Assembly: GCA_964485905.1 (NCBI GenBank)
Contig: CAZAJY010000007.1
Location: 1-36,899 of the forward strand
Source: CAIJXO01 sp964485905
GTDB lineage: Bacteria; Patescibacteriota; Minisyncoccia; Phycocordibacterales; GWA1-40-21
DNA length: 36,899 nt
Direction of reading: 5' to 3'
A program made the position numbers and the translations under genes. Of the stretch, positions 23,343-32,656 are shown piece after piece. Position 1 is the stretch's first letter. The number at the start of each line of letters is the position of its first letter. Under the pieces are notes generated by a model that worked only from the letters and a program-made list of their open reading frames with translations, did no database searches and was not told where the DNA came from.

Positions 23343-23816
23343 TTATTCAATCCCAATTATTTTATAAGTCATTGTGCCAGCTGGAGAAATAAAAGAGAAT
23401 GATTCCCCCACCTTTTTTCCCAAAATTGCGGCCCCAAGAGGACAACGATTAGATAGTTTACCACAAGACATATCTGTTTCTTCTGACCCAACAATTTGAA
23501 ATTTCTTATGTTCTTTATCACCCTGTTTTTCTACCATCACCAAAGAACCAATTCTTACATGCTCTCCATGCGCAGGCTCATCAGACATAATGGTGGCATT
23601 TTTCAACATTGATTCCAATTTAGTGATTCTATCTTCAATATTAGCCTGTAATTCACGCGCCTCATGATATTCAGCGTTTTCTGAAAGATCCCCCAAACCA
23701 CGCGCATAGTCCAAACTCTCAGCTACCTCTTTTCGCTTTACTGTCTTTAACTCTTTAAGCTCATTATTCAATTCCCCAAACTTCTCTTTTGTTAAATATT
23801 CTCTTTCTTCTTTCAT
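23343..23816 (-). CDS. greA: Transcription elongation factor GreA
   Basis: A 157-residue protein with the N-terminal coiled coil (residues 5-75, including SENAEYHEARE, whose acidic residues stimulate RNA cleavage by RNA polymerase) and the C-terminal globular domain with SSEE/DMSCGKLSNRCPLGAAILGKKVGE. It rescues backtracked polymerase. It stands between the PBP2 gene and lysS on the minus strand; a GATAAT hexamer about 30 bases upstream may be its -10 box. Confidence 0.96.
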   Translation of the reverse strand: MKEEREYLTKEKFGELNNELKELKTVKRKEVAESLDYARGLGDLSENAEYHEARELQANIEDRITKLESMLKNATIMSDEPAHGEHVRIGSLVMVEKQGDKEHKKFQIVGSEETDMSCGKLSNRCPLGAAILGKKVGESFSFISPAGTMTYKIIGIE

Positions 23817-23891
23817 GATATTGTTTTTTGATTATTAAATATTATCTCATATCCTAACATATTTTTTTCTAAAAAGCTACGAGCTAATAAG

Positions 23892-25598
23892 CTACTTAAG
23901 ATATTTGGCTTTATTCACTGCCATATAATCTAAAACCTGACGCATCACTGATAAGGCACCAGTAGTATTAGCCACCGGACCTTTTTCCATAATTATCACA
24001 AAAGCATATTTTGGATTTTCATAAGGGAAAAAACCAGTCACCCAAGAGTTAACAAATTGCTTATACATTCCCAATTCGGCTGTTCCAGTTTTTGCTGCCA
24101 CCGAATAATCTACACTATTTAGTCCCTTTGCTACTCCGTAATCTTTTATCACTCCATCTCGCATACCATCTTTAACTATTTTTAAATAATCATGGTTTAA
24201 ATTCAAATCAGTAGTTTGATTAGCTGAATTTAATAAAATCTGTGGTTCAATCAATTTTCCACCATTAGCCAAAGACGCCACTGCGCGGACTAATTGAATC
24301 GGACTGACTTGAAAACCATATTGGCCAATAGAAGTATGATAAGTATTTCCCACTCGCCAATCAGGATCTTCTAGAAAAGTCTTGGCTTTCCATTCTGGTG
24401 TGGGGATAATTCCTTGAACTCCTGAAAAAAAGGAAGAGTTTAAAGTTTCTCCAAAACCGAACATCTTCATATATTTATCAATATTAGCAATTCCTAATCC
24501 TTTTTGATTTTCAAAGCCTCCACCAATTTCATAAAAATAGACGTCCGACGAAACTGCTAACGCTTTTTTCATATCTACATAACCGTGAGCCTTCCAATCT
24601 TTAAAAATAGAAGGATTACTTGGATCATATGGATTTGGTAAAGATAAATAACCAGCACTATAAATATTAGTATAGGGATCAATAATATTTTCATTTAAAG
24701 CGGCAAAAGCTAAATATGGTTTAACTGTGGATCCTGGTGTATAGAGACCATCAATCACCCGATTAAGAAAAGGATTATTTTTATCATTTAAATATTTATT
24801 TATAGCGATAGTATTTTGACCATCAGTTAAAATCTGCGAATTATATTCTGGATAACTAGTCAGCGCTAAGATTTCCCCATTATTAACATCCATAATAACT
24901 CCAGCTCCGCCGGTAAAACCTACTAAATTAGCTAGATTCTTTATTTCCTGATACATTTTATTTTGAATTCCTGCTTCAATAGAGAGATGGAGATCCTCAC
25001 CGTCCTGAGGAAGATGAATAGTGTTCTCTGATTGTATATCACCCAGAGCATTCACTTCTACAATTCTTTTACCATTCTCACCTGATAAAATATCATTATA
25101 ATCTTTTTCCACTCCAGCCTTACCATCAAAAATTTCACTAAAATAAAAACCGTATTTATCTTTTGCTGGATACTTTAAATAACCAAGTAAGTGGGCAAAA
25201 CCATCAAGAGAAATATACTTTCGTAAATCAAAAGCAAGATCTGTGGTATTTTCTACATTCCAAACTAAATTTGTTCCGGCTCGATCATAAATTACGCCTC
25301 TCTTTGCAAAAATTAATGAATTTCTTAAATAATTATTTTCACTTTTAGTTAAATAAAGATCTCCTTTTTGAATTTGTAAATTCCCAATTCGAAAAATAAA
25401 AATAATAATAATTAAAAGAAAAGCCCCACCTAAAATAAATAAACTGCGACGAGAAATAGATTTTTCTAAACGGCCCTCAAATTGTGAGGTGTCAAAATTT
25501 GGTAAATTACTTGAGTCAACAAAAATTTCATCGGGTGCGATATCTTTTGCCCTTTGATCATATTTAATTTCACTTCTTCCCCATGGCCATTTTATCAT
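23892..25598 (-). CDS. mrdA: Elongation transpeptidase PBP2 (MrdA-type class B PBP)
   Basis: A 568-residue class B penicillin-binding protein: about 50 cytoplasmic residues, one membrane segment (52-70), a PBP dimerisation domain (VIYDRAGTNLVWN) and the transpeptidase domain. Motifs: PGSTVKPY (SxxK), AVSSDVYFYEIGG (SxD, typical of PBP2 rather than FtsI) and AAKTGTAEL (KTG). It works with MreB (encoded at 475) in side-wall growth; a RodA gene is not in the window. A leaderless-type promoter precedes it. Confidence 0.92.
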   Translation of the reverse strand: MIKWPWGRSEIKYDQRAKDIAPDEIFVDSSNLPNFDTSQFEGRLEKSISRRSLFILGGAFLLIIIIFIFRIGNLQIQKGDLYLTKSENNYLRNSLIFAKRGVIYDRAGTNLVWNVENTTDLAFDLRKYISLDGFAHLLGYLKYPAKDKYGFYFSEIFDGKAGVEKDYNDILSGENGKRIVEVNALGDIQSENTIHLPQDGEDLHLSIEAGIQNKMYQEIKNLANLVGFTGGAGVIMDVNNGEILALTSYPEYNSQILTDGQNTIAINKYLNDKNNPFLNRVIDGLYTPGSTVKPYLAFAALNENIIDPYTNIYSAGYLSLPNPYDPSNPSIFKDWKAHGYVDMKKALAVSSDVYFYEIGGGFENQKGLGIANIDKYMKMFGFGETLNSSFFSGVQGIIPTPEWKAKTFLEDPDWRVGNTYHTSIGQYGFQVSPIQLVRAVASLANGGKLIEPQILLNSANQTTDLNLNHDYLKIVKDGMRDGVIKDYGVAKGLNSVDYSVAAKTGTAELGMYKQFVNSWVTGFFPYENPKYAFVIIMEKGPVANTTGALSVMRQVLDYMAVNKAKYLK

Positions 25599-25604
25599 CT
25601 CTAG

Positions 25605-25613
25605 ATTCTAGCA
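25605..25613 (-). promoter_or_regulatory. Extended -10 promoter (TGCTAGAAT) of the PBP2 gene
   Basis: Minus strand TGCTAGAAT, six bases (CTAGAG), ATG at 25598. Confidence 0.65.
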
Positions 25614-25630
25614 TAAAACAATAGAAAAAC

Positions 25631-26833
25631 TTACCGGTGATATTGATTCAAAAACTTCCCCTTAAATTCCACAAAATTATCATCTAGAATTGATTGGCGG
25701 ATTTTTTTAACTAAATTGACAATAAAATAAATATTATGAATGGAGGCGAGCGTGCCGGCTAACATTTCATTACCCCGAAAAAGATGAGCAATATAGGCAC
25801 GAGAATAATGCTGACAGGTATAGCATTCGCAATCAATCTCTATTGGTAAAATATCTGAACGAAATTCAGCATTTTCAATATGAATTTTGCCTGTTTTAGT
25901 ATAAATTGTACCATTACGTCCTAAACGTGTCGGCAAAACACAATCAAAAAGGTCTACACCATTTTCAATACCCATAAATAAATCCTCAGGTTCACCAATA
26001 CCCAATAAATGTCTTGGTTTATTTTCTGGTAAAATCTCATTTACCCATTTTACTGCCGTCGACATATCTTCCTTGGCAAAAGAACCACCAATACCAAAAC
26101 CATCAAAGTTAAGGGCGGAAATAAATCTAGCAGATTTTTTTCTCAAATCTTCATCGCGTCCACCTTGCACGATACCAAATAAAGAAACCTTGTTTTCTGA
26201 ATTTAATTTATTGTGCTCATCTAAACTTCTTTGGGCCCAGACATGAGTCCGATCCAAAGCTTCACTTTGATATTTTAGATCTTCATTAGGTGAAGTACAT
26301 TCATCAAAAGCAAAAATAATATCGGCGCCAAGATTATGTTGAATCTGAATTGATTTTTCCGGCGTAATATAATGAATAGAACCATCAAGATGCGAGGTAA
26401 AAGATACCCCATCCTGCCCTATTTTAGCTAGACGTGGTGCATCAGAATCATCAAATCTTTCGGGGATTAAAAGAGATGGGTCTGTCACTTGTAAAATCTT
26501 AGAAATTCCTTTTTTATAAGCCGCTCCCAAAGAAAAAACTTGAAAACCACCCGAGTCAGTCATCGTCGGTCCAGACCAATTCATCATTTTCCCCAACCCA
26601 CCCATCTTCTTTATTGCCTCATCCCCCGGTTGTAGATAAAGATGATAGGTATTAGCTAGAATCACTTGAGCTCCAACCTCTTTAACTTGCTCTGGGTTAA
26701 GAGATTTAACCGTGGCCTTGGTTCCCACAACAACAAAAGCCGGTGTTTCAATCACGCCATGAGGTGTTGAGATCTTCCCTACCCGGCCCAATTTCCCTAT
26801 TAATTTCTTCTCAATTTTAAAATCTAATGACAT
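25631..26833 (-). CDS. tgt: Queuine tRNA-ribosyltransferase
   Basis: A 400-residue TIM-barrel enzyme that exchanges guanine 34 for preQ1 (bacterial Tgt) in GUN-anticodon tRNAs. Motifs: TPAFVVVGTKATVKSL, NTYHLYLQPG, TDSGGFQVFSLG (catalytic Asp), GIVQGG, LGIGEPEDLFMGIENGVD and the zinc site CECYTCQHYSR with a His about 28 residues later. Queuosine synthesis genes (queA etc.) are not nearby, so CPR cells may salvage the base. It is divergent from the LOG gene. TATATT 12 bases before the ATG implies a leader of only about five bases. Confidence 0.95.
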   Translation of the reverse strand: MSLDFKIEKKLIGKLGRVGKISTPHGVIETPAFVVVGTKATVKSLNPEQVKEVGAQVILANTYHLYLQPGDEAIKKMGGLGKMMNWSGPTMTDSGGFQVFSLGAAYKKGISKILQVTDPSLLIPERFDDSDAPRLAKIGQDGVSFTSHLDGSIHYITPEKSIQIQHNLGADIIFAFDECTSPNEDLKYQSEALDRTHVWAQRSLDEHNKLNSENKVSLFGIVQGGRDEDLRKKSARFISALNFDGFGIGGSFAKEDMSTAVKWVNEILPENKPRHLLGIGEPEDLFMGIENGVDLFDCVLPTRLGRNGTIYTKTGKIHIENAEFRSDILPIEIDCECYTCQHYSRAYIAHLFRGNEMLAGTLASIHNIYFIVNLVKKIRQSILDDNFVEFKGKFLNQYHR

Positions 26834-26868
26834 TTGATTAGATGTAATATAGCAAATTTTAAAAGAAA

Positions 26869-26877
26869 TGCTATAAT
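26869..26877 (+). promoter_or_regulatory. Extended -10 promoter (TGCTATAAT) of the LOG-family gene
   Basis: TGCTATAAT, six bases (GTTTAA), ATG at 26884: a perfect extended -10 in leaderless position. Confidence 0.8.
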
Positions 26878-26883
26878 GTTTAA

Positions 26884-27600
26884 ATGAATTTTAAAAATAT
26901 ATTTAAACGATCGATAAATAAAAAGGGCATCGCCGATAGTAAACAATTTAGTCTTAAATCACTTGATGAAATAGTAAAAAATCAAAATGAAATTTCTAAT
27001 GGTGAATTTAAACTTGGTTATGATATTATTAAAAAATATCCCCGCTCAGTCAGTATTTTAGGTTCCGCCGTCTTAAAACCAGATGATAAAATCTATAAAA
27101 TGGCCGAGTCTTTGGCTAATCGGATTGCTCGAGAATTAAAATATGCTGTTGTCACCGGCGGTGGACCGGGTATTATGGAAGCGGCTAACAAGGGAGCTTT
27201 TGAGGCTGGCGGACGATCTATTGGTTTTTCTATTAAATTACCAACGGAACAATATAGAAATAAATATTTAACTGATCACGTAGAATTTGAATATTTTTTT
27301 ACTCGAAAGGCCTTACTCTTTTCTTCGGCTGAAACTTATGTTTATTTCCCGGGAGGATTCGGGACGATGGATGAATTATTTGAAGTTTTAACCTTAATAA
27401 AAACTGGTAAAATTCCCCAGGTACCAGTAATTCTCGTCGGTAAAGACTTTTGGCAACCACTTTTAGATTTTATTAAAAAAGAATTATTTGAGGAAACAAA
27501 GACCATCAGCGAAGATTACTTAAATATTTACAAGGTAGTTGAGTCTGAAGATGAAATCATCAATATCATCAAAAACGCCCCGCTTCGAACTGACTATTAG
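26884..27600 (+). CDS. LOG-family (TIGR00730-type) nucleotide phosphoribohydrolase
   Basis: A 238-residue Rossmann-fold protein. Family signatures are GGGPGIMEAANKGA and PGGFGTMDELFE, the two glycine-rich motifs of 'lysine decarboxylase-like' LOG proteins that release the base from nucleoside 5'-monophosphates. The N-terminal 45 residues precede the domain and have no recognised role. The physiological substrate in bacteria is usually unknown. It converges on the broken cytidine deaminase. Confidence 0.88.
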   Translation: MNFKNIFKRSINKKGIADSKQFSLKSLDEIVKNQNEISNGEFKLGYDIIKKYPRSVSILGSAVLKPDDKIYKMAESLANRIARELKYAVVTGGGPGIMEAANKGAFEAGGRSIGFSIKLPTEQYRNKYLTDHVEFEYFFTRKALLFSSAETYVYFPGGFGTMDELFEVLTLIKTGKIPQVPVILVGKDFWQPLLDFIKKELFEETKTISEDYLNIYKVVESEDEIINIIKNAPLRTDY

Positions 27601-27604
27601 AAAT

Positions 27605-28059
27605 TTAATTTAACCCCGATCCACCATAAGGTAAAGGTAAAAGCTCTTTTAAGCTGGTTTTTATGATTTTATCTTTAGTACTATTAGAACAGATAATTTT
27701 AATATCCCCACCATCTTTTGACCTAAATTCTTCCATAAATTGACGACAAAGGCCACAAGGCATGACGGGATTCTCCACCACCCCATCACGGTCAGTACCA
27801 ATCAAAGCTAGGCGGTAATTTCTCTTAAACCCCGAGTGTTAGCCGTGCCAATCGCCACCCGCTCGGCACAAAGATTAACAGTTGAAGAAACATTAGCAAG
27901 ACTTGAACCAATAATTATCTCTCCAGTTTTTATCTTAATCGCTGCTCCAATTCGCATTTGGCTATTATAAGGATTATAAGCATTGACTAGAGCTCTCCCT
28001 GCTTCATCTAATAATTTCTGTTCTTCTTTATCTAAATCTGTAAATTTTATCTCGGCCAT
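27605..28059 (-). pseudogene. cdd: Cytidine deaminase split by a one-base frameshift
   Basis: The first part (28059-27808, 83 residues) has AYNPYNSQMRIGAA and the zinc motif CAER; it stops at TAG (27808-27810). The second part continues in the -1 frame from LALIGTDRDG and carries the second zinc motif, PCGLCRQFMEEF, ending at 27605. Adding one C to the CC at 27811-27812 would restore a family-length protein of about 151 residues. The two halves hold different zinc ligands, so neither alone could work. Either the gene is newly broken or the base is a sequencing error. The remaining sequence shows no decay. TGATATAAT lies 11 bases before the first ATG. Confidence 0.85.
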
Positions 28060-28082
28060 AATTATTAATTATTATATCATTT

Positions 28083-28580
28083 TTAAATAATTTGCTCTAG
28101 ATTTTTCTTATTATTTATAAACGGAACAAAAATAATACTAGCAATCAATATTCCAACCGAATTACTTATTAAATCTAACCAAGTATCGTTAACACTGAAA
28201 GCCATAATTAAATTCATGTAATTTTGCATAAAAAATTCCACAATCTCATTTAAAACCCCCAAAGCGGTGACTAATAAAGTCCCCAGAACAAAGAATTGAA
28301 ATTTGTTAAGAGAAACCCGATTATCTTTTGTTGCCAAAAAGTAAGCCAAAAAAGCAATAAAACCCCCGCCCAGACCATGTAAAATTCGATTACAGATTTC
28401 TTGATTGGAGATATTAGAAATTAATAGATAATTTAAAAAAGTAAATAAAATAATTAAAAATAGCGAGAAAAAAGACTTTCTATTAATTTTTTCTATTTTT
28501 TGTCCAAAAAAGAATGGAAGAAAATAAAATAAAACAAGATACAAGAGACAAAGACCAATGTTGAGTATAAATATATACAT
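28083..28580 (-). CDS. Multi-pass membrane protein, VanZ/DUF2238-like
   Basis: A 165-residue protein with about five hydrophobic segments. The pattern HGLGGGFIAFLAYFLA, then LNEIVEFF and DTWLDLISNSVGILIA, resembles small VanZ/DUF2238-type membrane proteins with conserved Glu and Asp in adjacent helices; the function is unknown. The frame can be extended to a TTG at 28595, overlapping the CAP gene, but the ATG at 28580 is more natural. It lies four bases after the CAP-protein stop and is probably cotranscribed with it. Confidence 0.6.
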   Translation of the reverse strand: MYIFILNIGLCLLYLVLFYFLPFFFGQKIEKINRKSFFSLFLIILFTFLNYLLISNISNQEICNRILHGLGGGFIAFLAYFLATKDNRVSLNKFQFFVLGTLLVTALGVLNEIVEFFMQNYMNLIMAFSVNDTWLDLISNSVGILIASIIFVPFINNKKNLEQII

Positions 28581-28584
28581 AATT

Positions 28585-29721
28585 TTATGAACCAATGCAA
28601 GAATTATACTCTTCCACTTCTAAGTTATAAATATCAATCATCTCTTTTAAAGCCACAATTGCATCATTTACCTTTCGGGCAAAATAATTATATTCCTGAA
28701 TTTTCTGACTATAATAGCCACGATCAAGATTGGGGCTATTTTTCATTGTGTTTAAATCGTCATACATTAATAAAGCATCTTCTTGCATCTTTTGAATTGA
28801 AATAGTTGAACTATCAATTAATGCTTTTGTATCAGAATTTGGGCGAGAACAGTCAGAAAAAGGTAAGGAAAAAATTTGAACTGCAATTATCGTCTTTTCC
28901 CCATTAAATAAACCCTCTTTTATTGATGTTCCAAGTTCAGTATATTTCCCATTTAAAATATTTGCTCGGTGCCCAGGACTATCCATCCAAGCAGAAACTA
29001 TCTCTTTTTCTCCATCAAAATCACCAAGTGCTAAATTTTCCCCAATCAAAAGATACTCATAATTAAGGTTGTGAGCTAAATCAGAAGCTGTTTTTCCATC
29101 AGGAGAAGTATGTTCAAAATATTGATTAGAAAATAAATCATCTATGCGTAAGTCCGCAATTAGATCTAGAGTATTATTACTTATAAGTGATTTGAGAGAC
29201 ATTTTTATCCTTTCCTGATTAGTATATTTTAATATTTGAGAATTATTTTCTATAAAAGGGATACTGTCTTCTATCAAATTCGAAGAAGAATCTGCTTTTA
29301 TAATTACGGCTGGAATAGAAACAAGATCCTGACTTTCCCCTAATGAAGTCGCTGAAATAGGTTTAATATTCTGAATAATAGAACCCGGAACTGTGGAAGT
29401 AGTAACACTAATTGGTTTATTGGAAATTAAACTATTTGTCGTAGATGATGTGGAAGAAGACAAAACCTGCTCAACTTCAATTGGTATATCTAAAGAAGAA
29501 TATCGATTGGGATCGCTAAAATCATTAAAAATATATCTCTTCTGCATTATTAAATAATAAATAATATCAGAAGCCCGACTAATAATAATATTCGTTGTTC
29601 TTTGTAAAAAAGAAATTGGGTTAAAGTTAAAGGCGGAAGTCTTAATTGGTAAAATTAGAGAGGTAAATAATATAATTAAGAGCAAAAACAATAGCCCAAT
29701 ATTTTTAAACATCTTTATCAT
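28585..29721 (-). CDS. Secreted or membrane-anchored CAP (SCP/PR1) domain protein
   Basis: A 378-residue protein: N-terminal hydrophobic signal (about 6-28), a Ser/Thr-rich linker (to about 160), then a CAP domain with EHTSPDGKTASDLA, YLLIGENLALGDF, AWMDSPGHRANIL and YTELGTSI, i.e. the usual His-Glu-Glu-His cleft. A coiled-coil-like C-terminal region follows (about 285-378). Bacterial CAP proteins are extracellular, with no single known activity. An in-frame ATG at 29712 is an alternative start. TGGTATAAT ends 11 bases before 29721, giving a leader of about five bases. Confidence 0.85.
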   Translation of the reverse strand: MIKMFKNIGLLFLLLIILFTSLILPIKTSAFNFNPISFLQRTTNIIISRASDIIYYLIMQKRYIFNDFSDPNRYSSLDIPIEVEQVLSSSTSSTTNSLISNKPISVTTSTVPGSIIQNIKPISATSLGESQDLVSIPAVIIKADSSSNLIEDSIPFIENNSQILKYTNQERIKMSLKSLISNNTLDLIADLRIDDLFSNQYFEHTSPDGKTASDLAHNLNYEYLLIGENLALGDFDGEKEIVSAWMDSPGHRANILNGKYTELGTSIKEGLFNGEKTIIAVQIFSLPFSDCSRPNSDTKALIDSSTISIQKMQEDALLMYDDLNTMKNSPNLDRGYYSQKIQEYNYFARKVNDAIVALKEMIDIYNLEVEEYNSCIGS

Positions 29722-29759
29722 AATTTTCTTAGATTATACCATAATTTTTAATTATGTTG

Positions 29760-29765
29760 TATAAT
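29760..29765 (+). promoter_or_regulatory. -10 box (TATAAT) deciding the start of the 129-aa membrane protein
   Basis: TATAAT is followed by seven bases (GATCCTT) and the ATG at 29773. The in-frame ATG at 29764 overlaps the hexamer and is excluded. Confidence 0.65.
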
Positions 29766-29772
29766 GATCCTT

Positions 29773-30162
29773 ATGAAAACAGTAATGATCAGTTTATGGT
29801 ATATAAAGTGGCATTATGGCAAGGCGATCTATTCTTTAAGTAAGGTATGGAAGAATTTTCTCTTTTTCGTTTATGGCTTCTTTTCAATTAAACTACTATT
29901 TAAAAACTTCTTTGATCCTTGGAAAAAGATGTCAGATAATTATCCAAAAAGTTTTAATCTAAAAAAATATTTTTATACACTTACAACTAATTTAATTGTC
30001 AGAATTATGGGAATGATTATGCGAACTATTTTGATTTTAGTTGGATTAATTTCCTGTCTACTATTAATTATTTTTTATCCAGTTGTTATTATTAGTTGGC
30101 TTCTTTTACCATTCATTATTATCTGTCTTATTTCTTCTGGTTTATGGCTAATAATCAAATAA
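29773..30162 (+). CDS. Membrane protein paired with the AAA+ gene, function unknown
   Basis: A 129-residue protein with an amphipathic basic N-terminal part (LWYIKWHYGKAIYSLSKVWKNF), a conserved-looking FFDPWKKMSDNYP in the middle, and two strong hydrophobic segments at about 83-101 and 103-128. I know of no function. It ends one base before the ATG of the membrane-anchored AAA+ gene, so the two proteins are very probably made together and may act as a complex. Confidence 0.7.
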   Translation: MKTVMISLWYIKWHYGKAIYSLSKVWKNFLFFVYGFFSIKLLFKNFFDPWKKMSDNYPKSFNLKKYFYTLTTNLIVRIMGMIMRTILILVGLISCLLLIIFYPVVIISWLLLPFIIICLISSGLWLIIK

Positions 30163-30163
30163 A

Positions 30164-32656
30164 ATGACAAAGATAGAATTACTTTTAAAAAAGAGCCCGA
30201 TTTATTCAGCTATTATGATGGAAAAATATTTCTCTGTCAAAAAGAGAGATATTCTGATGAATATAACCAAGTATTCCCTCTTCTTAATTCCCATAATAAT
30301 TATTTTAAATATAATTTTTACTAATTATGATCAATCTAGTTCTGCCAAAAGTGCTGATTTCTTAATTGAAAAACTCCTTGGTTTAACCCTATTATCTCTA
30401 GGTATATATATTTTAATGAATATCTTTGAGTTTTATTTCGCCTCAATTTATTATTTTGAATATGTTGCAAAAAATAAATATTCTTCTAAAGATATTTATA
30501 CCTTTTCGGCTGGACGCATTCTCCGAAAAGTAGAGAAAGACAATTTATTAACTGGTTTATTAAAATCCCAAAGTGTTGGCCGAAAAATCATTAGGAGATT
30601 AGGAATTGATGAAGATGAAATTAATCTTCTTTTGGTTAAACAATCAGAAATAAAAAATCCACCGATCTTCAAAACTGATAATATACCTTTAATAAAGGTA
30701 TCTCATTTGCTAGATTTTATCTATGATAATCATCCTGATTTTAGAAATCTTTTGACTAATCGTGGCATGAGTAAGAAGGATCTAATTGCTGTAGTAAGTT
30801 GGGTGATTTATGAAATTGAGACATTAGAATATAATCGCCAATGGTGGACAAAAGAAAGATTAGCAAAAATTTCAGGGGTTGCCACAGACTGGTCTTTTGG
30901 ACGAACTTATTTATTAAGTAAATATAGTAGAGAATTATTAAATGATGAAGAAGTAAATTCTGAAGCTATTTCTTTCTCTGGGCGAGTTCGAGAATTAGAA
31001 CAAATTCAAGCAATTTTAGCTAGAAAGACAGGCGCAAATGCAATGCTAGTTGGTTTACCTGGACAAGAAAAGATGGAGGTGGTTTGGAATTTGTGTAGGC
31101 AAATAAAAAATAAAACTTCCAGTCCAAGTCTAATCGGAAAAAAACCACTACTATTCTTAACGTCCAATTTTTCAAGTATAGCAAATAATAGAGATGACTT
31201 TGAAAAAAAGATAGCAATTATTTTTAGTGAAGCGTTAAATTCGGGAAATGTTATTTTGGTTATAGATAATTTTCCTAAATTAATTATACAGGCAAAGCAA
31301 TTTAATTTAAATCTTTATGAAATATTGGAGCCATATCTCGCCAGCAATGATGATCAAATTGTTGCTTTAGCGGATACAGAATATTTTCATACACTAATTG
31401 AGCCAGACCAAGCCTTAATGTCTACTTTTGAAATTGTGCTAACTAAACCATTACTTTTAGATGAAATAGTTAAAATAATTGCACGAGAATCTTTAGATGC
31501 AGAAAAATCTTATAAAATACTATATACCTATCCAGCAATACTAGAAATAGCAAAAAGCGCTGAATATTACTTTCCTGATGGAGTTTCTTCAGACAAAGCA
31601 AAAGACCTCTTATTAGAGCTATCACCTTGGGCAGTAGAAAATGATATTAGTATAGTTAATAGAGATGAAGTCCTTAAATACGTTGGAGAAAAAACAAATG
31701 TCCCGATTTCCAGTATTTCTTCTGCTGAAAAAGAAAAACTATTGAATTTAGAAAACCTATTAATGAAAAGGATTGTCGCCCAAAGAGAGGCTGTCTTTGC
31801 TGTTTCTAATGCTTTAAGACGAAGTCGTTCTGGTATCAGAAATGAAAAAAGACCACTGGGTTCTTTTCTCTTTCTTGGCCCAACCGGTGTAGGTAAAACC
31901 GAGACGGCTAAAGCCTTAGCCGATGTCTTTTTCGGAGATGAAAAACTTTTAATGCGTTTAGATATGTCTGAGTATCAAAACTCGGAATCTCTCGCTCGCT
32001 TAATTGGTTCACGAGAAAACAATACTCAAGGTATTTTAGCTAATCTCCTTCGAGAAAATCCTTATGGTGTTCTTCTTCTTGACGAATTTGAAAAAACAAA
32101 TAAAGATGTACTAAACCTCTTTCTTCAGATAATTGATGAAGGATATTTTTCTGATATAACAGGCAAAAAAGTGATGGCGAGAAATATTATGTTTATTGCA
32201 ACTTCTAATGCCGGAGCAGAAAAGATCTTTGATATTGTTGCTAGCGGTAAAAAACTTAGAAATTACGAGGTAGAAATAATTTCTGAAATAATTAAACAAG
32301 GAGTCTTCAAACCAGAACTATTAAACCGCTTTGATGCTACAATCTTATTTCATCCATTAAGCAAAGAAGATCTTTTTGAAATTGCTCAATTAATGCTTCT
32401 AAAAGTAGCAAAAAGATTGGGAGAAAAAGGAATAGTTTTGAGTATTGATAGAGAATTAACAGATTTTGTGGTTCATGGTGGTTATAATCCAACCTTTGGT
32501 GCTAGACCAATGAACCGTTTAATTCAGGATACAGTTGAACAACATTTAGCCGATCTAATAATCAGGGGTGATTTAACGGCTGGTCAAACTATTGGTTTTA
32601 AAGTCCTTTCAAATACTACTTTTAATAAGGGTAGTTTAAAACCAGTTGTTACTTAA
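30164..32656 (+). CDS. Membrane-anchored ClpB/ClpC-like AAA+ ATPase with inactive first domain
   Basis: An 830-residue protein. Residues 35-54 and 69-90 are membrane segments, followed by a linker (100-265) with helical, Clp-N-like content. The first AAA domain is degenerate: the Walker A site reads GLPGQEKM (297-304, no GKT) and Walker B reads VIDN (367-369 region). The second is intact: Walker A GPTGVGKT (572-579), Walker B LLLDEFEK (637-644), sensor 1 IATSNAG, arginine finger in ELLNRFDA and GARPMNRLIQ in the small domain. It should use ATP to unfold or remodel proteins at the membrane. No ClpP gene is nearby. It overlaps PAP2 tail to tail by 21 bases. Confidence 0.85.
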   Translation: MTKIELLLKKSPIYSAIMMEKYFSVKKRDILMNITKYSLFLIPIIIILNIIFTNYDQSSSAKSADFLIEKLLGLTLLSLGIYILMNIFEFYFASIYYFEYVAKNKYSSKDIYTFSAGRILRKVEKDNLLTGLLKSQSVGRKIIRRLGIDEDEINLLLVKQSEIKNPPIFKTDNIPLIKVSHLLDFIYDNHPDFRNLLTNRGMSKKDLIAVVSWVIYEIETLEYNRQWWTKERLAKISGVATDWSFGRTYLLSKYSRELLNDEEVNSEAISFSGRVRELEQIQAILARKTGANAMLVGLPGQEKMEVVWNLCRQIKNKTSSPSLIGKKPLLFLTSNFSSIANNRDDFEKKIAIIFSEALNSGNVILVIDNFPKLIIQAKQFNLNLYEILEPYLASNDDQIVALADTEYFHTLIEPDQALMSTFEIVLTKPLLLDEIVKIIARESLDAEKSYKILYTYPAILEIAKSAEYYFPDGVSSDKAKDLLLELSPWAVENDISIVNRDEVLKYVGEKTNVPISSISSAEKEKLLNLENLLMKRIVAQREAVFAVSNALRRSRSGIRNEKRPLGSFLFLGPTGVGKTETAKALADVFFGDEKLLMRLDMSEYQNSESLARLIGSRENNTQGILANLLRENPYGVLLLDEFEKTNKDVLNLFLQIIDEGYFSDITGKKVMARNIMFIATSNAGAEKIFDIVASGKKLRNYEVEIISEIIKQGVFKPELLNRFDATILFHPLSKEDLFEIAQLMLLKVAKRLGEKGIVLSIDRELTDFVVHGGYNPTFGARPMNRLIQDTVEQHLADLIIRGDLTAGQTIGFKVLSNTTFNKGSLKPVVT

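Noticed and set aside
27805..27815. Programmed -1 frameshift in cdd
   Set aside because: No X-XXY-YYZ slippery heptamer and no obvious stimulatory hairpin; a simple one-base deletion explains the sequence.
28581..28595. TTG start of the VanZ-like gene overlapping the CAP gene
   Set aside because: The ATG at 28580 lies just after the CAP stop and leads directly into the first membrane helix; the TTG has no supporting signal.
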